Shown here in pieces: positions 1-8,596 of a stretch of 64,000 nt of DNA. Made by a program: the position numbers and the translations under genes. How positions within the stretch are numbered: position 1 is the first letter of the stretch; each line of letters opens with the position of its first letter. Below the pieces are notes generated by a model. The model was given only the letters and a program-made list of their open reading frames with translations. It made no database searches and was not told where the DNA came from. The stretch is from Deltaproteobacteria bacterium (lineage in GTDB: Bacteria > Myxococcota_A > UBA9160 > PR03): assembly GCA_035063765.1 (NCBI GenBank), contig JAPSFT010000004.1, positions 124,001 to 188,000 of the forward strand, written 5' to 3'.

Positions 1-650
1 CCGGGGCTGCGCTCGAACGGCGCAACCTCGCCGGGGACGCGATCTGGCTCGGCCGGCTCGTCGTTTCGCTCCTCCCGGAGGAGCCCGAGGCGCTCGGCCT
101 GCTCGCGCGGATGCTCTACGCACGATCGCGTTGGAGGGCGGAGCGCGACGCGGCGGGCGCCTACGTGCCGCTCGCGGAGCAGGATCCCGCCGCCTGGGAC
201 GCGGCGGCGATCGAGGAGGCGGAGGCGCTGCTCGCGCGCGCACGCGCGCTGCCGGGTCCGGACGGGCATCATCGGCTCGCGGCGGCGGTGGAGGCGGCCC
301 ACGCGGCGAGGCGCCACACGGGCCGCACCGACTGGCCCGCGATCGCCCGCCTCTACGATGCGCTCCTCCCGAGGGCCGGCTCCCCGGCCGTCGCCGTCGA
401 GCGTGCTCTCGCCCGGGCCGAGGTCTACGGTCCGCCCGCCGGGCTGGCGGCCCTCGACGCGCTGGCCGGCGACCCGCGCGTGGCGGGCTACCCGCCGTAT
501 TGGGCTGCCCGCGCCGGGCTCCTCGCGCGCGCGCACGAGACCGGGCGCGCCCTTGCGGCCTACGGGCGCGCGATCGGGCTCGAGCGGGACCCCGCCGTTC
601 GCCGCTTCTTCGAGCGCCGCCGCTCGGAGACCGCGAGACGAAACCCCTGA
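1..650 (+). CDS. ECF RNA polymerase sigma factor, C-terminal part (partial)
   Basis: The gene enters from the left edge and its last 215 codons are visible (frame starting at base 3). They match the C-terminal TPR-like extension found on ECF42-type sigma factors (DUF6596): DAIWLGRLVVSLLPEEPEAL at the start, then a DAAG..VPLAEQDPAAWD segment and a final AAYGRAIGLE helix pair. The sigma2 and sigma4 DNA-binding regions lie outside the window. In this family the extension is thought to control sigma activity, and a YCII-related protein is often encoded beside it; that neighbour would be to the left and cannot be seen. Confidence 0.85.
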   Translation, partial: GAALERRNLAGDAIWLGRLVVSLLPEEPEALGLLARMLYARSRWRAERDAAGAYVPLAEQDPAAWDAAAIEEAEALLARARALPGPDGHHRLAAAVEAAHAARRHTGRTDWPAIARLYDALLPRAGSPAVAVERALARAEVYGPPAGLAALDALAGDPRVAGYPPYWAARAGLLARAHETGRALAAYGRAIGLERDPAVRRFFERRRSETARRNP

Positions 651-670
651 CCAGCGCGCGCCGGCGGATC

Positions 671-691
671 CGCGGCTCGTCCGGAGCCGCG
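671..691. terminator. GC-rich hairpin after the sigma factor gene
   Basis: A perfect 8-bp stem with a 5-base loop lies 21 bases past the sigma factor stop and ahead of mgtE. There is no T-tract, so it may be only a weak or Rho-assisted terminator, or part of the 151-bp mgtE leader. I see no recognisable M-box Mg2+ riboswitch in that leader. Confidence 0.3.
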
Positions 692-801
692 CCGCGCCGT
701 ATCGTGTCGCCGATCCGGTACCAGGCCAACGGCCGGCCGGAGCGCTCGGGAGCCGGGGAGCGAAGTCGCGGGAGGGGCCTTGTGATGCGCGGAGCGGAGC
801 G

Positions 802-2133
802 GTGAGCGCGACCGGGCCGGACGAGCGTTCCGAGGCGGTCTCGGGCGCCGATCTCGCCGATGCGTGGCCCTTCCTCGATGCCGCCGAGCGCTCCGAGGGC
901 TTCCGGATGCTCGCCTCGGAGGAGGCCAGCGACCTGTTCCAGGGCCTCGGCGCCCGCGAGCAGGCGGCGCTGCTCGCGGCGCTCTCGCGCGCGGAACGCC
1001 AGCTCTGGGTCCGCCAGCTCGCCCCCGACGACGCGGCCGACGTGCTGCAGGAGGCCGGCGAGGAGGCGCGCGCCGAGCTGCTCCAGCTGATCGACCCCGA
1101 GACGCGCCGCGAGGTGACGGCGCTGCTCGCCTACGCCGAGGACGCCGCCGGCGGCCTGATGAGCCCGCGCTATGCGCGCCTGCGCGCCGAGATGCGCGTC
1201 GACGAGGCGATCAGCTATCTGCGCCGCCAGGCCCGGACCCAGCTCGAGACGATCTACTACATCTACGTGCTCGACGCCGAGCAGCGCCTGAGCGGCGTCG
1301 TCTCGTTCCGCGAGCTCTTCGCCGCCTCGCCCGAGAAGACCGTGCGCGACGTCATGCACACGGACGTCGTCCGGGTGCCCGACGACATGGACCAGGAGGC
1401 CGTCTCGCAGGTCTTCGCGGAGTCGGACCTGATGGCGGTGCCGGTGGTGGACGCCGAGGGCCGCATCAAGGGCATCGTGACCGTCGACGACATCGTCGAC
1501 GTCGTGCGCGAGGAGGCCACCGAGGACATCCAGAAGATCGGCGGCACCTCGGCCCTCGACGCGCCCTACCTCGAGGTGGGCCTGCTCGGGATGGTACGCA
1601 AGCGCGTCTTCTGGCTCGCGATCCTCTTCCTGGGCTCGCTGCTCACCGCGACCGTGATCGGCTACTACGAGGACGCCATCGGGCGCGCGGTGGTGCTGGC
1701 GCTCTTCATCCCCCTGATCATCTCGAGCGGGGGCAACTCCGGCTCGCAGGCGACGACCCTGGTGATCCGGGCGCTCGCGATCGGCGAGCTGCGGCTGCGC
1801 GACTGGTGGCGGGTGCTCCTGAAGGAGCTGGGATCGGGGCTCGCGCTCGGCGCGATCCTCGGCGCGATCGGCTTCGTGCGCGTGTGGCTGTGGCCGGGGC
1901 CGGGCGCGCCGGTCGGGGAGGCCGAGCGGATCGCGCTGGTGGTGTCGGCGAGCCTGGTCGGGATCGTGCTGTGGGGCTCGCTCGTCGGCGCCATGCTGCC
2001 CTTCGTCCTGTCGCGGCTCGGCTTCGACCCGGCCAGCGCCTCGGCGCCCTTCGTGGCGACCGTCGTCGACGTGACCGGGCTCGTGATCTACTTCAGCGTC
2101 GCGATGGTGATCCTGCGCGGCACGCTGCTCTGA
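802..2133 (+). CDS. mgtE: Magnesium transporter MgtE
   Basis: A 443-residue MgtE-type Mg2+ channel of the inner membrane, the usual family length. The N-terminal helical MgtE_N domain (about residues 25-115) is followed by two CBS domains beginning at GGLMSPRYARL (about 118) and VRDVMHTDVV (about 183), then five membrane helices from about residue 270. The conserved stretch SSGGNSGSQATTLVIRALAI is in the pore region. In this family the cytosolic domains sense Mg2+ and close the pore when Mg2+ is plentiful. The GTG at 802 was chosen because GGAGCGGAGC sits just upstream and homology starts soon after; the open frame extends further 5' only as unrelated high-GC sequence. Confidence 0.96.
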   Translation: MSATGPDERSEAVSGADLADAWPFLDAAERSEGFRMLASEEASDLFQGLGAREQAALLAALSRAERQLWVRQLAPDDAADVLQEAGEEARAELLQLIDPETRREVTALLAYAEDAAGGLMSPRYARLRAEMRVDEAISYLRRQARTQLETIYYIYVLDAEQRLSGVVSFRELFAASPEKTVRDVMHTDVVRVPDDMDQEAVSQVFAESDLMAVPVVDAEGRIKGIVTVDDIVDVVREEATEDIQKIGGTSALDAPYLEVGLLGMVRKRVFWLAILFLGSLLTATVIGYYEDAIGRAVVLALFIPLIISSGGNSGSQATTLVIRALAIGELRLRDWWRVLLKELGSGLALGAILGAIGFVRVWLWPGPGAPVGEAERIALVVSASLVGIVLWGSLVGAMLPFVLSRLGFDPASASAPFVATVVDVTGLVIYFSVAMVILRGTLL

Positions 2134-2164
2134 GCGGGCCGCCTCCTTCCCGTTCACGGCCCGC
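2134..2164. terminator. Hairpin between convergent mgtE and crotonase genes
   Basis: GCGGGCCG at 2134-2141 pairs perfectly with CGGCCCGC at 2157-2164 across a 15-base loop. It begins immediately after the mgtE stop and runs into the last codons of the convergent gene, so it could end transcription from both sides. No T-tract is present. Confidence 0.4.
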
Positions 2165-3245
2165 GCGGCGCGCTCGCCTCCCCGGCCGGGAGGAGCTCGT
2201 CGGCGAGCCCCCAGGCGAGCGCGGTCGGGGCGTCGAGCTCGGCGCCGGTCAGCGCGAGCCACGCGGTCCGCTGCCGGCCGATGCGGCGCGGGAGGCTCAC
2301 GGTCCCGCCCGCGCCGGGTACGAGCCCCATCGCGAGCTCGGGGAGCGCGAGGCGGGCGCCCTCGCGCACGCACACGCGCCCGGCGAAGGCCGCAAGCTCG
2401 AGCCCCGCGCCGAAGCAGGCGCCGTGCACGAGCGCCGTCACCCGCGGCGCGCACGCAGCGAGCGCGCGGGCGGCGCTGCGCGTGGTGCGGACCGCGTGGG
2501 CCGTCGCGGGATCGGGCCGCGTGCCGAACTCGTCGAGGTCGCCGCCCGCGCAGAAGGCCGCTCCGGCGCCCTCGAGCACGACCTCGCGCAGCGCCGCGTC
2601 CTCGGTGGCCAGCGCGAGCGCCTCGACGAGCGCGTCGCGCATCGCGGCCGAGAAGGCGTTGCGGCGGGCGGGGCGGTCGAGGGTGATGCGCAGGCGCTCG
2701 CCCTCGCGCGCGAGGCGCAGCGGCGGCGCTTCGGGCGCGCCGCCCGGGAGGCGGCCGGCGCGCGCGGCGCGCCGCGCGGCGAGCCAGGCGGCGAACTCGG
2801 GCCCTCCCTGGAGGGTCGCGTAGGCGAGCGACTCCGCGACGAGGCCGGCCTCGAGATCGTGCCAGGCCCCGAGGCGCAGGAGCTGCACGCAGGTCGCTGC
2901 CGCGATCGGCGTGCGGGCGGCGGCCCCGGCCACCTGCGCCAGCGCGGCATCGGATTCGACGACGACGTCGAAGGCCGGCCCCCAGCGCTTCGCGGCCGTG
3001 CCCTGCGCGCCGCCGCGGGCCAGTGCGACGGTCGGGCACGGCAGGCGTGCGAGCCGGGCGCGCAGCGCGTCGGCGGCGCCGGGCAGGGCGACTCCGGCCC
3101 CGAGCCGGGCGCTGCTGGCGCCCGCCTCGACGTCGACCGCGAGCAGCGGCTCGGCGCCGAGGGGACCGAAGGCCTCCGCGGCGTCGGGCGCGCGCAGGCG
3201 CGCGAGCGCCTCGGGGAGGGAATGGACTCGCGCTGCGCTCGTCAT
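2154..3245 (-). CDS. Enoyl-CoA hydratase/isomerase family protein with N-terminal extension
   Basis: A 363-residue crotonase-fold protein. The catalytic half (from about residue 175) shows the oxyanion-hole motif FCAGGDLDEF, then GACFGAGLELAAF and LPELAMGLVPGAGG, so both glutamates that act in enoyl-CoA hydration are present. Expected chemistry is hydration or isomerisation of an enoyl-CoA in cytosolic acyl-CoA breakdown; the substrate cannot be told. About 170 extra residues precede the usual 260-residue unit. The ATG at 3245 lies 59 bp after the stop of the conserved protein upstream on the same strand (3305-3628), so the two are probably one operon. A CoA transferase diverges next to them, which fits an acyl-CoA pathway. 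Confidence 0.88.
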   Translation of the reverse strand: MTSAARVHSLPEALARLRAPDAAEAFGPLGAEPLLAVDVEAGASSARLGAGVALPGAADALRARLARLPCPTVALARGGAQGTAAKRWGPAFDVVVESDAALAQVAGAAARTPIAAATCVQLLRLGAWHDLEAGLVAESLAYATLQGGPEFAAWLAARRAARAGRLPGGAPEAPPLRLAREGERLRITLDRPARRNAFSAAMRDALVEALALATEDAALREVVLEGAGAAFCAGGDLDEFGTRPDPATAHAVRTTRSAARALAACAPRVTALVHGACFGAGLELAAFAGRVCVREGARLALPELAMGLVPGAGGTVSLPRRIGRQRTAWLALTGAELDAPTALAWGLADELLPAGEASAPRGP

Positions 3246-3304
3246 GCCCGTGCGCCCGAGGCGGCGGCCGCCGGCTCGCGCAGCGGGGGGCGCACGGAGG
3301 CGGC

Positions 3305-3628
3305 TCAGTCGGAGGAGGGCAGGGGGCGTGCGCCCTTGACCGCGAGCGGGGTGCTGTCGAGGGCGAGCGTGCCGGCGCCGGGCTTCGTGCAGAGCAGCTC
3401 GAGCTGGCCGGCGGCGTCGACGTAACGCTTGCCGATCTGGGTCCCGCCGTCCGCGCCCGGGGCCGGCGCTGCGCCGGCCGCCGCCGGTGCGCCGAGCGCC
3501 GCGAGCGGGGCGCCGCCGCAGGTGATCGCGATCGGGGTGGCCGGTGCCTGGATCACCATCACCTCGGTGGTGCACACGGTGCTGCGCAGGCGGGTTCCGG
3601 GCTTGAGGAGCGTGGGCTCGGTCGACAT
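3305..3628 (-). CDS. Conserved small protein of acyl-CoA gene neighbourhoods
   Basis: 107 residues with no signal peptide or membrane segment. It opens with LLKPGTRLRSTVCTTEVMVI, has an Ala/Gly/Pro-rich middle, and ends with GKRYVDAAGQLELLCTKPGA plus a short tail. I recognise this as a recurring small protein next to fatty-acid and CoA-ester genes in high-GC bacteria, but I know no established function. Three conserved cysteines (in VCTTE, TCGG and LLCTK) could bind a metal. It is transcribed with the crotonase gene and diverges from the CoA transferase across only 39 bp, so the two promoters must overlap. Confidence 0.7.
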   Translation of the reverse strand: MSTEPTLLKPGTRLRSTVCTTEVMVIQAPATPIAITCGGAPLAALGAPAAAGAAPAPGADGGTQIGKRYVDAAGQLELLCTKPGAGTLALDSTPLAVKGARPLPSSD

Positions 3629-3667
3629 CGTGGGCTCGGTATCCTCGCAACGGAAACGGAGGCGGGG

Positions 3668-5026
3668 ATGTTGTCACGCAGGCCCGTCGGCGACAAGGAC
3701 CCGGCCGCGCTCGCCTGGGCGCGTTCGGGCGCGATGGCCCTGACCGGCTTCGCAGACGGTGCCCCGCGGGCCGCTCCGGCCTCCGCCGCCGTCGCGATGG
3801 AGCGCGCCGCGCAGGCGTTCGCGGCGACCGCCGCCCGGCGCGGCGTGCAGCTCGCGCTCGACGGCCCGGCGCTGCTCGGCGAGCGCGCGGCGGCAAGCGG
3901 CCTGGCCCGCCGCGGGCGCTCTTCGCCGGGGGGCGCGACTCGGCTCCTGCGTGCGGCCGACGGCTGGATCGCGCTGACCCTCGCCCGACCGGATGACCTC
4001 GCCGCGCTGCCGGCGTGGCTCGAGCTCGCGCCCGCTGCGTGTGCCGCCGCCGACCCGTGGACCGTCGTGGCCGCCGCGCTCGCCGAGCGTCCGGCCGCGG
4101 GCGCCGTCGAGCGAGCGCGGCTCGTCGGCCTGCCGATCGCCCTGGCCGCCCCGCCGCCCCGGAACCCGCCCGCCGCCGTGCGCGTCGCCGCCCGCGGGCC
4201 ATGCGGCGAGCGGGGCGCGGCGCCACCCCTCGTCGTCGACCTCTCCTCGCTCTGGGCGGGACCGCTCTGCGCCCAGCTCCTCGGCCTGGCCGGGGCGCGC
4301 GTCGTGAAGGTCGAGAGCCGCACGCGCCCGGACGGCGCCCGCCGCGGCCCGCCGGCCTTCTTCGACCTGCTCCACGCGGGCCACGAGAGCGTGGTGCTCG
4401 ACTTCACGAGCGTCTGGGACCGCGCGGCCCTCCGCGCGCTCGTCTCGGCCGCCGACGTGGTCATCGAGAGCGCCCGGCCGCGCGCGCTGCGCCAGCTCGG
4501 GATCGAGGCGGAGGAGCTCGTGGCGACCCTTCCGGGCGTCACGTGGGTTGCGATCTCGGGCTACGGGCGCGACGAGCCCGGAGCCGACTGGGTCGCGTTC
4601 GGCGACGACGCGGCGGCGGCCGGCGGCCTCTGGGCGCTGGCGGGGCGGGGCCTCGACGGTCCGCTCGCGTGCGCGGACGCGATCGCCGACCCGCTGGCCG
4701 GCCTGCACGCCGCGGCGGCGGCGCTCGCGGCGCACGAGGCCGGCGGCGGCGTGCTCCTCGACGTCGCGCTCGCGAGGGTGGCGGCCGCCGCCGCCTCGTA
4801 CGCGCCGCCGCCGGAGGAGGACGCCTCGCTCCCGGTCGCGCCGCCGCGCATGCGGCGGCCGGCGGCCCGCGCGCGGCCGCCCGGCGCCGACACCGCGCGC
4901 GTGCTCGCGGAGCGGGATCCGCGACGCCTGCGGCCGCTCCGGCGCTTCGATCGCGTCCCGCCGCCGTATCCAGCGCCGGAGTCCCCCGGGCCCGTTCCGT
5001 CCCGGTCGAAGGGGCCGGCAACCTGA
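3668..5026 (+). CDS. CaiB/BaiF-type CoA transferase (family III)
   Basis: A 452-residue protein whose second half carries the family III signature: VVDLSSLWAGPLCAQLLGLA, then GARVVKVESRTRPDG, FFDLLHAGHESVVLDF, VVIESARPRALRQLGI and VAISGYGRDEPG. These enzymes move CoA between acyl groups through an aspartyl-CoA intermediate. The first 190 residues are a poorly conserved CoA transferase-like repeat, and the extreme C-terminus keeps only the PPGADTARVLAE motif, so the protein is compact for a two-lobed member. The ATG at 3668 has GGAGGCGGGG directly upstream. Neighbouring crotonase and small protein suggest a shared acyl-CoA pathway. The substrate is unknown. Confidence 0.85.
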   Translation: MLSRRPVGDKDPAALAWARSGAMALTGFADGAPRAAPASAAVAMERAAQAFAATAARRGVQLALDGPALLGERAAASGLARRGRSSPGGATRLLRAADGWIALTLARPDDLAALPAWLELAPAACAAADPWTVVAAALAERPAAGAVERARLVGLPIALAAPPPRNPPAAVRVAARGPCGERGAAPPLVVDLSSLWAGPLCAQLLGLAGARVVKVESRTRPDGARRGPPAFFDLLHAGHESVVLDFTSVWDRAALRALVSAADVVIESARPRALRQLGIEAEELVATLPGVTWVAISGYGRDEPGADWVAFGDDAAAAGGLWALAGRGLDGPLACADAIADPLAGLHAAAAALAAHEAGGGVLLDVALARVAAAAASYAPPPEEDASLPVAPPRMRRPAARARPPGADTARVLAERDPRRLRPLRRFDRVPPPYPAPESPGPVPSRSKGPAT

Positions 5027-5049
5027 TCGATCCGCGTCCCGGCCGTCCG

Positions 5050-6012
5050 TCACAGCCGCGCGTAGAACTCGCGCAGCACCGCGAAGGCGCTCGCGCCCCC
5101 CGACGAGACCGAGCTTCATCTGGTTCGTCACGTAGCCGAAGCCGACCTTCGCGTCGGGGTCCGCCATCCCGATCGAGCCGCCCGCCCCCGGGTGGCCGAA
5201 GGCGTTCGGGCTCGGTGAGATCGGCATCCGGTCCTGGCGGAGCATGAAGCCCAGGCCGAAGCGCATCGGGAGCCCGCCGAGCACCGCGTCGGGACCGAAG
5301 GCCTGCTCCTCGCGCGCGCGTGCGATCGACTCGGGTGCAAGCAGGGTCACGCCGTCGAGCGTGCCGCCGCGGGCCAGCGCGCCGTAGATGCGCGCCAGCG
5401 CGGTCGCGCTGCCGTGGCCGTTCGCGGCGGGGATCTCCGCGGCCCGCCACGCGCGCGTGTTGTGCCGCGCGGCCCGCCCGGGCGGGTTGCCGAAGGCCGC
5501 ACCCGTCATCGTGGTGGGATCGCCCATGTCCTTCAGGAGGCGGCCGAGCGGCCCGGGGAGCTCGAGGGCGCCGCCGCCGGGCGCCGCCGGTGGCGCCAGG
5601 CTGCCGTACAGGGGCGAGACGCGCGCGTCGTGCTCGGGCCCGAAGCCGATCCGGAAGTCCGCGCCGAGCGGGCCGGCGACGTGCTCGCGCAGCCACGCGC
5701 CGACCGTCCGGCCCGACGCCCGGCGGATCACCTCGCCCACCAGGTAGCCGAAGGCGAGCGCGTGGTAGCCGTGGCGGGTGCCCGGCTCCCACCACGGCTC
5801 CTGCGCGGCCGAGCGCGCCCGTCATCGTGTCCCAGTCGAAGATCGCCTCGGGCGGAAGCGGGGCGCGGATCGCGGGCAGGCCGGCCTGGTGCGAGAGCAG
5901 CCAGCGCAGCGGGATCGCGTCCTTGCCGTGCGCTGCGAAGGCCGGCCAGGAGCGGGCCACCGGGGCGTCGAGGTCGAGGAGCCCGCGCTCGACGAGCTGG
6001 TGGGCACAGAGC
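5050..6012 (-). pseudogene. Decayed beta-lactamase-family serine hydrolase
   Basis: Remnant of a class C beta-lactamase/esterase-type serine hydrolase. Homology begins abruptly at LCAHQLVERGLLDLDAPVA, immediately after the stop of the DUF4105 gene, so the first 60-90 residues with the SxxK nucleophile are missing. A one-base frameshift near 5805-5820 separates PPEAIFDWDTMTGAL from QEPWWEPGTRHGYHALAFGY. A second one, in a run of six C at 5096-5101, separates TNQMKLGLVGG from the ancestral end ASAFAVLREFYARL and its stop at 5050-5052. The remaining HPGAGGSIGMADP region is intact. Truncation plus two frameshifts argue for a pseudogene. An intact family member sits at 54622-55794. Confidence 0.85.
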
Positions 6013-7932
6013 CTAGAACCAGCGGCGCAGGAAGAGGCCGGTCTCGAGCCACGAGCGGCCGAAGTCGCGCTCCCCGGCGACGTGCAACTCGAGCGCGACG
6101 CGCGGCGCGAGCCGCACGCTCTGCTCGAGGGCGAGCGTGAAGGCGCTGTGAGGGTCGCCGAGGGCGAGGTGCACGGCGCGCGCGCGCAGGTGGGCGCGCC
6201 AGCGGTCCCCGGCGCCGCCGAAGAGGAGCCCGAGGCTCGCGCCCGGCCCGATCGCGAAGGCCGGCGACAGGTGCGGCGAGCTCTCGGCTTGCGCTTCGGC
6301 GAAGGCGTAGGCGAGCGCGCGCTCGCCGAGCGGCGCGGCGAGCCCGGCCCCGCCCGCGAGGTCCCAGAACCAGGCGTCGCCCTGGCCCCCGCCCGAGCGC
6401 GGCACGAGGCGGCTCGTGAGCCCCGTGCGCACGCGCCAGGAGACCGGGCGGAACAGGCCGTCGCGCGGCGCGAGCGAGACGATCTCGAGCAGGGTCAGCG
6501 CGTGCAGATCGAGGTCGCCGTGGGCGGGGTGGTAGCGCAGCGCGACGTCGAGGAAGTCGATCTCGGCGCCGGGCAGGTAGCCGCCCGGCGGATCGAGGAG
6601 GTCGTGGAAGGCGGGGCGCGCGCGCAGCTCCACGAAGGCGCGCTCGCCCCGCACGCCGGCGCCGACCCGGACGCGCGCGGGCGGATGGCCGGCGTCGGGC
6701 GACACCCGCGGGCGTCGCGCGCCCGGGACCGGGTCGCCGCGCACGCCGGTCGCGCGGCGCGCGCGCAGGAGGGCGAGCGAGCGCGGGCCGTCGGCGGCGG
6801 CCGTCTCGGCCCGCGCATCGAGACGGAGCAGGTCGTAGGCGAGCAGCAGGAGCGAGGCGCGCTCGTCCGCGGGGAGCGCGGCGACCGCGGGGTCGCCGGG
6901 GGGGCGCGCTCCCGAGGCCAGCTCGCGCGCGAGCCGGCGCGCGCCGGATGGCAACGCGCGGGCGCGCGCGGCGATGCGGGTCGCGGCCGAGGGCCGCCAG
7001 GTCGGCTCCGCGGTGAGGCCCGTCTCGGCCAGCACCGCGCGCACCGTATCGGCGGGGATCGCCCAGCCGTGGAAGCGGTCGCGCAGGGCGAGCCCCGGGC
7101 GGGCCACCTCGAGCAGGCCGAGCAGCTGGTAGGAGCAGTTCTCGTCGAAGAAGAAGTAGTCGAAGCGGACCTGGCGCAGCTCGAAGACGTAGAGCAGCAG
7201 GCGCTCGATCTCGCCGGGGGTGAGCGCGAGCCGGTACTCCCAGATGTCGCGGCGCTCCCAGTCGCCGTACTGCTGGACCTTCGCGTAGTAGGGCCAGAGC
7301 GAGAAGGTCCCCGGGTAGAGGCCGGTCAGGCCCTTCACCGCGAAGAGGGCGCCCCCGTCGTCGCCGGTGTCGGCTGCGAAGTTGACCGCGTAGGCGAGGA
7401 GGTCGCGGCGGTCCTCGTGGGCGTCGGGCGGAGCACGGTCGAGACGCAGGAGCGTGTGGCCGAACATCGAGGCCGGGTTGTTCATGTAGGCCTCGGGAAA
7501 GATCAGCGAGACGCCGGCCACCGGCCCGAGGTCGGCGCGCCAGGCGTCGAGGGCCGGGCAGGGGACGCGCGGGATCGCGTCGCCGGCCGTCTCGAGTGCC
7601 GCCGCGAGCCAGGCGAAGCGCGCGGGGAAGGCGCACTGCGGGTGCAGGCCGAGGCGCACGCGCGTCTCCGGCGGCGTGCGGAAGGCGGCGAGCGTGGCGA
7701 CGAGCTCCGCCTCGGGGTCGTGCTTGCCGTTCGCGGCCAGGAAGAAGTCCGGCTGGTCCGCGAGGCTCTCCCAGCCGTGCCCTGCGACCCCGCGGCGCCA
7801 GTGCCCGAGCGCGATCCACTCCGCCGACTGCGCCAGCCCGGAGATCGCGCGAGCGGGGCCGCCGACGGCATCGCCTGCGTGGCGGGATGCGCCGCCGGGC
7901 GGTGCTCCCGCACACGCGAGCAGCGCGATCAG
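6013..7932 (-). CDS. DUF4105 (Lnb N-terminal domain) lipoprotein
   Basis: DUF4105-family envelope protein. Family homology starts with LAQSAEWIALGHW and DQPDFFLAANGKHDPEAEL, and continues with the core INPASMFGHT-like segment (seen as MNNPASMFGHTLLRL), LYPGTFSLWPYYAKVQQYGD and FDYFFFDENCSYQLLGLLE, whose Cys-His-type motifs resemble a papain-like transferase. The C-terminal 250 residues look like outer-membrane beta strands and end in F. A type II signal with lipobox LLAC precedes the domain, but no ATG, GTG or TTG lies in frame ahead of it: the first is a GTG at 7659, inside the domain. The start given is a CTG at 7932 and is uncertain. DUF3015 lies directly upstream, a common pairing. Confidence 0.8.
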   Translation of the reverse strand: MIALLACAGAPPGGASRHAGDAVGGPARAISGLAQSAEWIALGHWRRGVAGHGWESLADQPDFFLAANGKHDPEAELVATLAAFRTPPETRVRLGLHPQCAFPARFAWLAAALETAGDAIPRVPCPALDAWRADLGPVAGVSLIFPEAYMNNPASMFGHTLLRLDRAPPDAHEDRRDLLAYAVNFAADTGDDGGALFAVKGLTGLYPGTFSLWPYYAKVQQYGDWERRDIWEYRLALTPGEIERLLLYVFELRQVRFDYFFFDENCSYQLLGLLEVARPGLALRDRFHGWAIPADTVRAVLAETGLTAEPTWRPSAATRIAARARALPSGARRLARELASGARPPGDPAVAALPADERASLLLLAYDLLRLDARAETAAADGPRSLALLRARRATGVRGDPVPGARRPRVSPDAGHPPARVRVGAGVRGERAFVELRARPAFHDLLDPPGGYLPGAEIDFLDVALRYHPAHGDLDLHALTLLEIVSLAPRDGLFRPVSWRVRTGLTSRLVPRSGGGQGDAWFWDLAGGAGLAAPLGERALAYAFAEAQAESSPHLSPAFAIGPGASLGLLFGGAGDRWRAHLRARAVHLALGDPHSAFTLALEQSVRLAPRVALELHVAGERDFGRSWLETGLFLRRWF

Positions 7933-7990
7933 CGTCCCCGGGATCGCGGAGAGGGCCGGGGCCGCCGGGCGGCGGCCCCGGCCGCGGCGG

Positions 7991-8497
7991 TCAGCCGCGC
8001 GCGTAGTGCGCGAGGCGGGCGTCCCCGGCGAGCGCCCGGTCGATCCCCGCGAGCACGTCGCCGGCGGTCACCGTCGCGCTCGGGAAGATCGCGTCGAAGC
8101 GGGCATGGAGCGCCGCCGCGAAGGCCTCCCGGTCGGCGTCGGCGACGCCGTAGAGGTGCGTGAGCATGGTGAGCGTCTCGCCCTCGCCGATGGCGATCTC
8201 GCGCGCGAGCCGGTCGACGTTCACCGCGGCGAAGACGTTCAGCCGCTGCTCCGCCTTGATCACGCTGCCCGGCTCGCAGCCGAGCGTGCCCGAGGTGATC
8301 CCGAAGGTCTGGTTGCCGAGCGTGCCGTTGGTGGTCGCGGCCAGCACCTTCGCCGGGACGCTGCTCTGTCCCTCCCAGATCTGCGAGCCGAGCCCGCAGC
8401 CCGTGTCGCCGTCGGCACCGGCCGATCCCGCGAGCAGCAGCGCGACGCCGAACACGCCGATCACGAGGCCTTGCAAGGTCCTGCCATGGATGCGCAT
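7991..8497 (-). CDS. DUF3015 family exported protein
   Basis: 168 residues. An N-terminal signal peptide (hydrophobic stretch LVIGVFGVALLLAGSAGA) is followed by the DUF3015 hallmarks GCGLGSQIWEGQ, VLAATTNGTLGNQTFGITSG and TLGCEP, then a helical C-terminal part. DUF3015 proteins are periplasmic or outer-membrane associated and of unproven function. The two cysteines of GCGLGS and TLGCEP may form a disulfide. The DUF4105 lipoprotein gene follows about 60 bp downstream on the same strand, and these families often occur together. The 99-bp region upstream is full of inverted repeats (see 8512-8590). Confidence 0.9.
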   Translation of the reverse strand: MRIHGRTLQGLVIGVFGVALLLAGSAGADGDTGCGLGSQIWEGQSSVPAKVLAATTNGTLGNQTFGITSGTLGCEPGSVIKAEQRLNVFAAVNVDRLAREIAIGEGETLTMLTHLYGVADADREAFAAALHARFDAIFPSATVTAGDVLAGIDRALAGDARLAHYARG

Positions 8498-8511
8498 CGT
8501 CGAACCCCCTC

Positions 8512-8590
8512 TGCGCCCGGAACTGGGCGCACCCCTCCGGTACCGCGCGCGGCGCGCGCGGTCAACGGGCGCACGCCCGCCGCGGCGGGC
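8512..8590 (-). promoter_or_regulatory. Structured leader/promoter region of the DUF3015 gene
   Basis: Three perfect dyads lie in 80 bp: a 7-bp stem at 8512-8531, a 9-bp stem with 3-base loop at 8542-8562, and a 16-bp palindrome at 8575-8590. On the minus strand a TTGACC box (8560-8565) and TACCGG (8537-8542) are 17 bp apart, so the middle dyad fills the spacer of a weak sigma70-like promoter and could be an operator. The 8575-8590 palindrome could instead end transcription from the operon above. All of this is inferred from sequence shape. Confidence 0.35.
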
Positions 8591-8596
8591 ACGCGC

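Noticed and set aside
651-801. An M-box Mg2+ riboswitch before mgtE
   Set aside because: The leader has hairpins and GGAG repeats but not the conserved M-box core. No support beyond the gene context.
864-3425. An 853-codon open frame on the plus strand across mgtE and the crotonase gene
   Set aside because: Arg/Ala-rich shadow; the real genes are mgtE in another frame and the crotonase on the minus strand.
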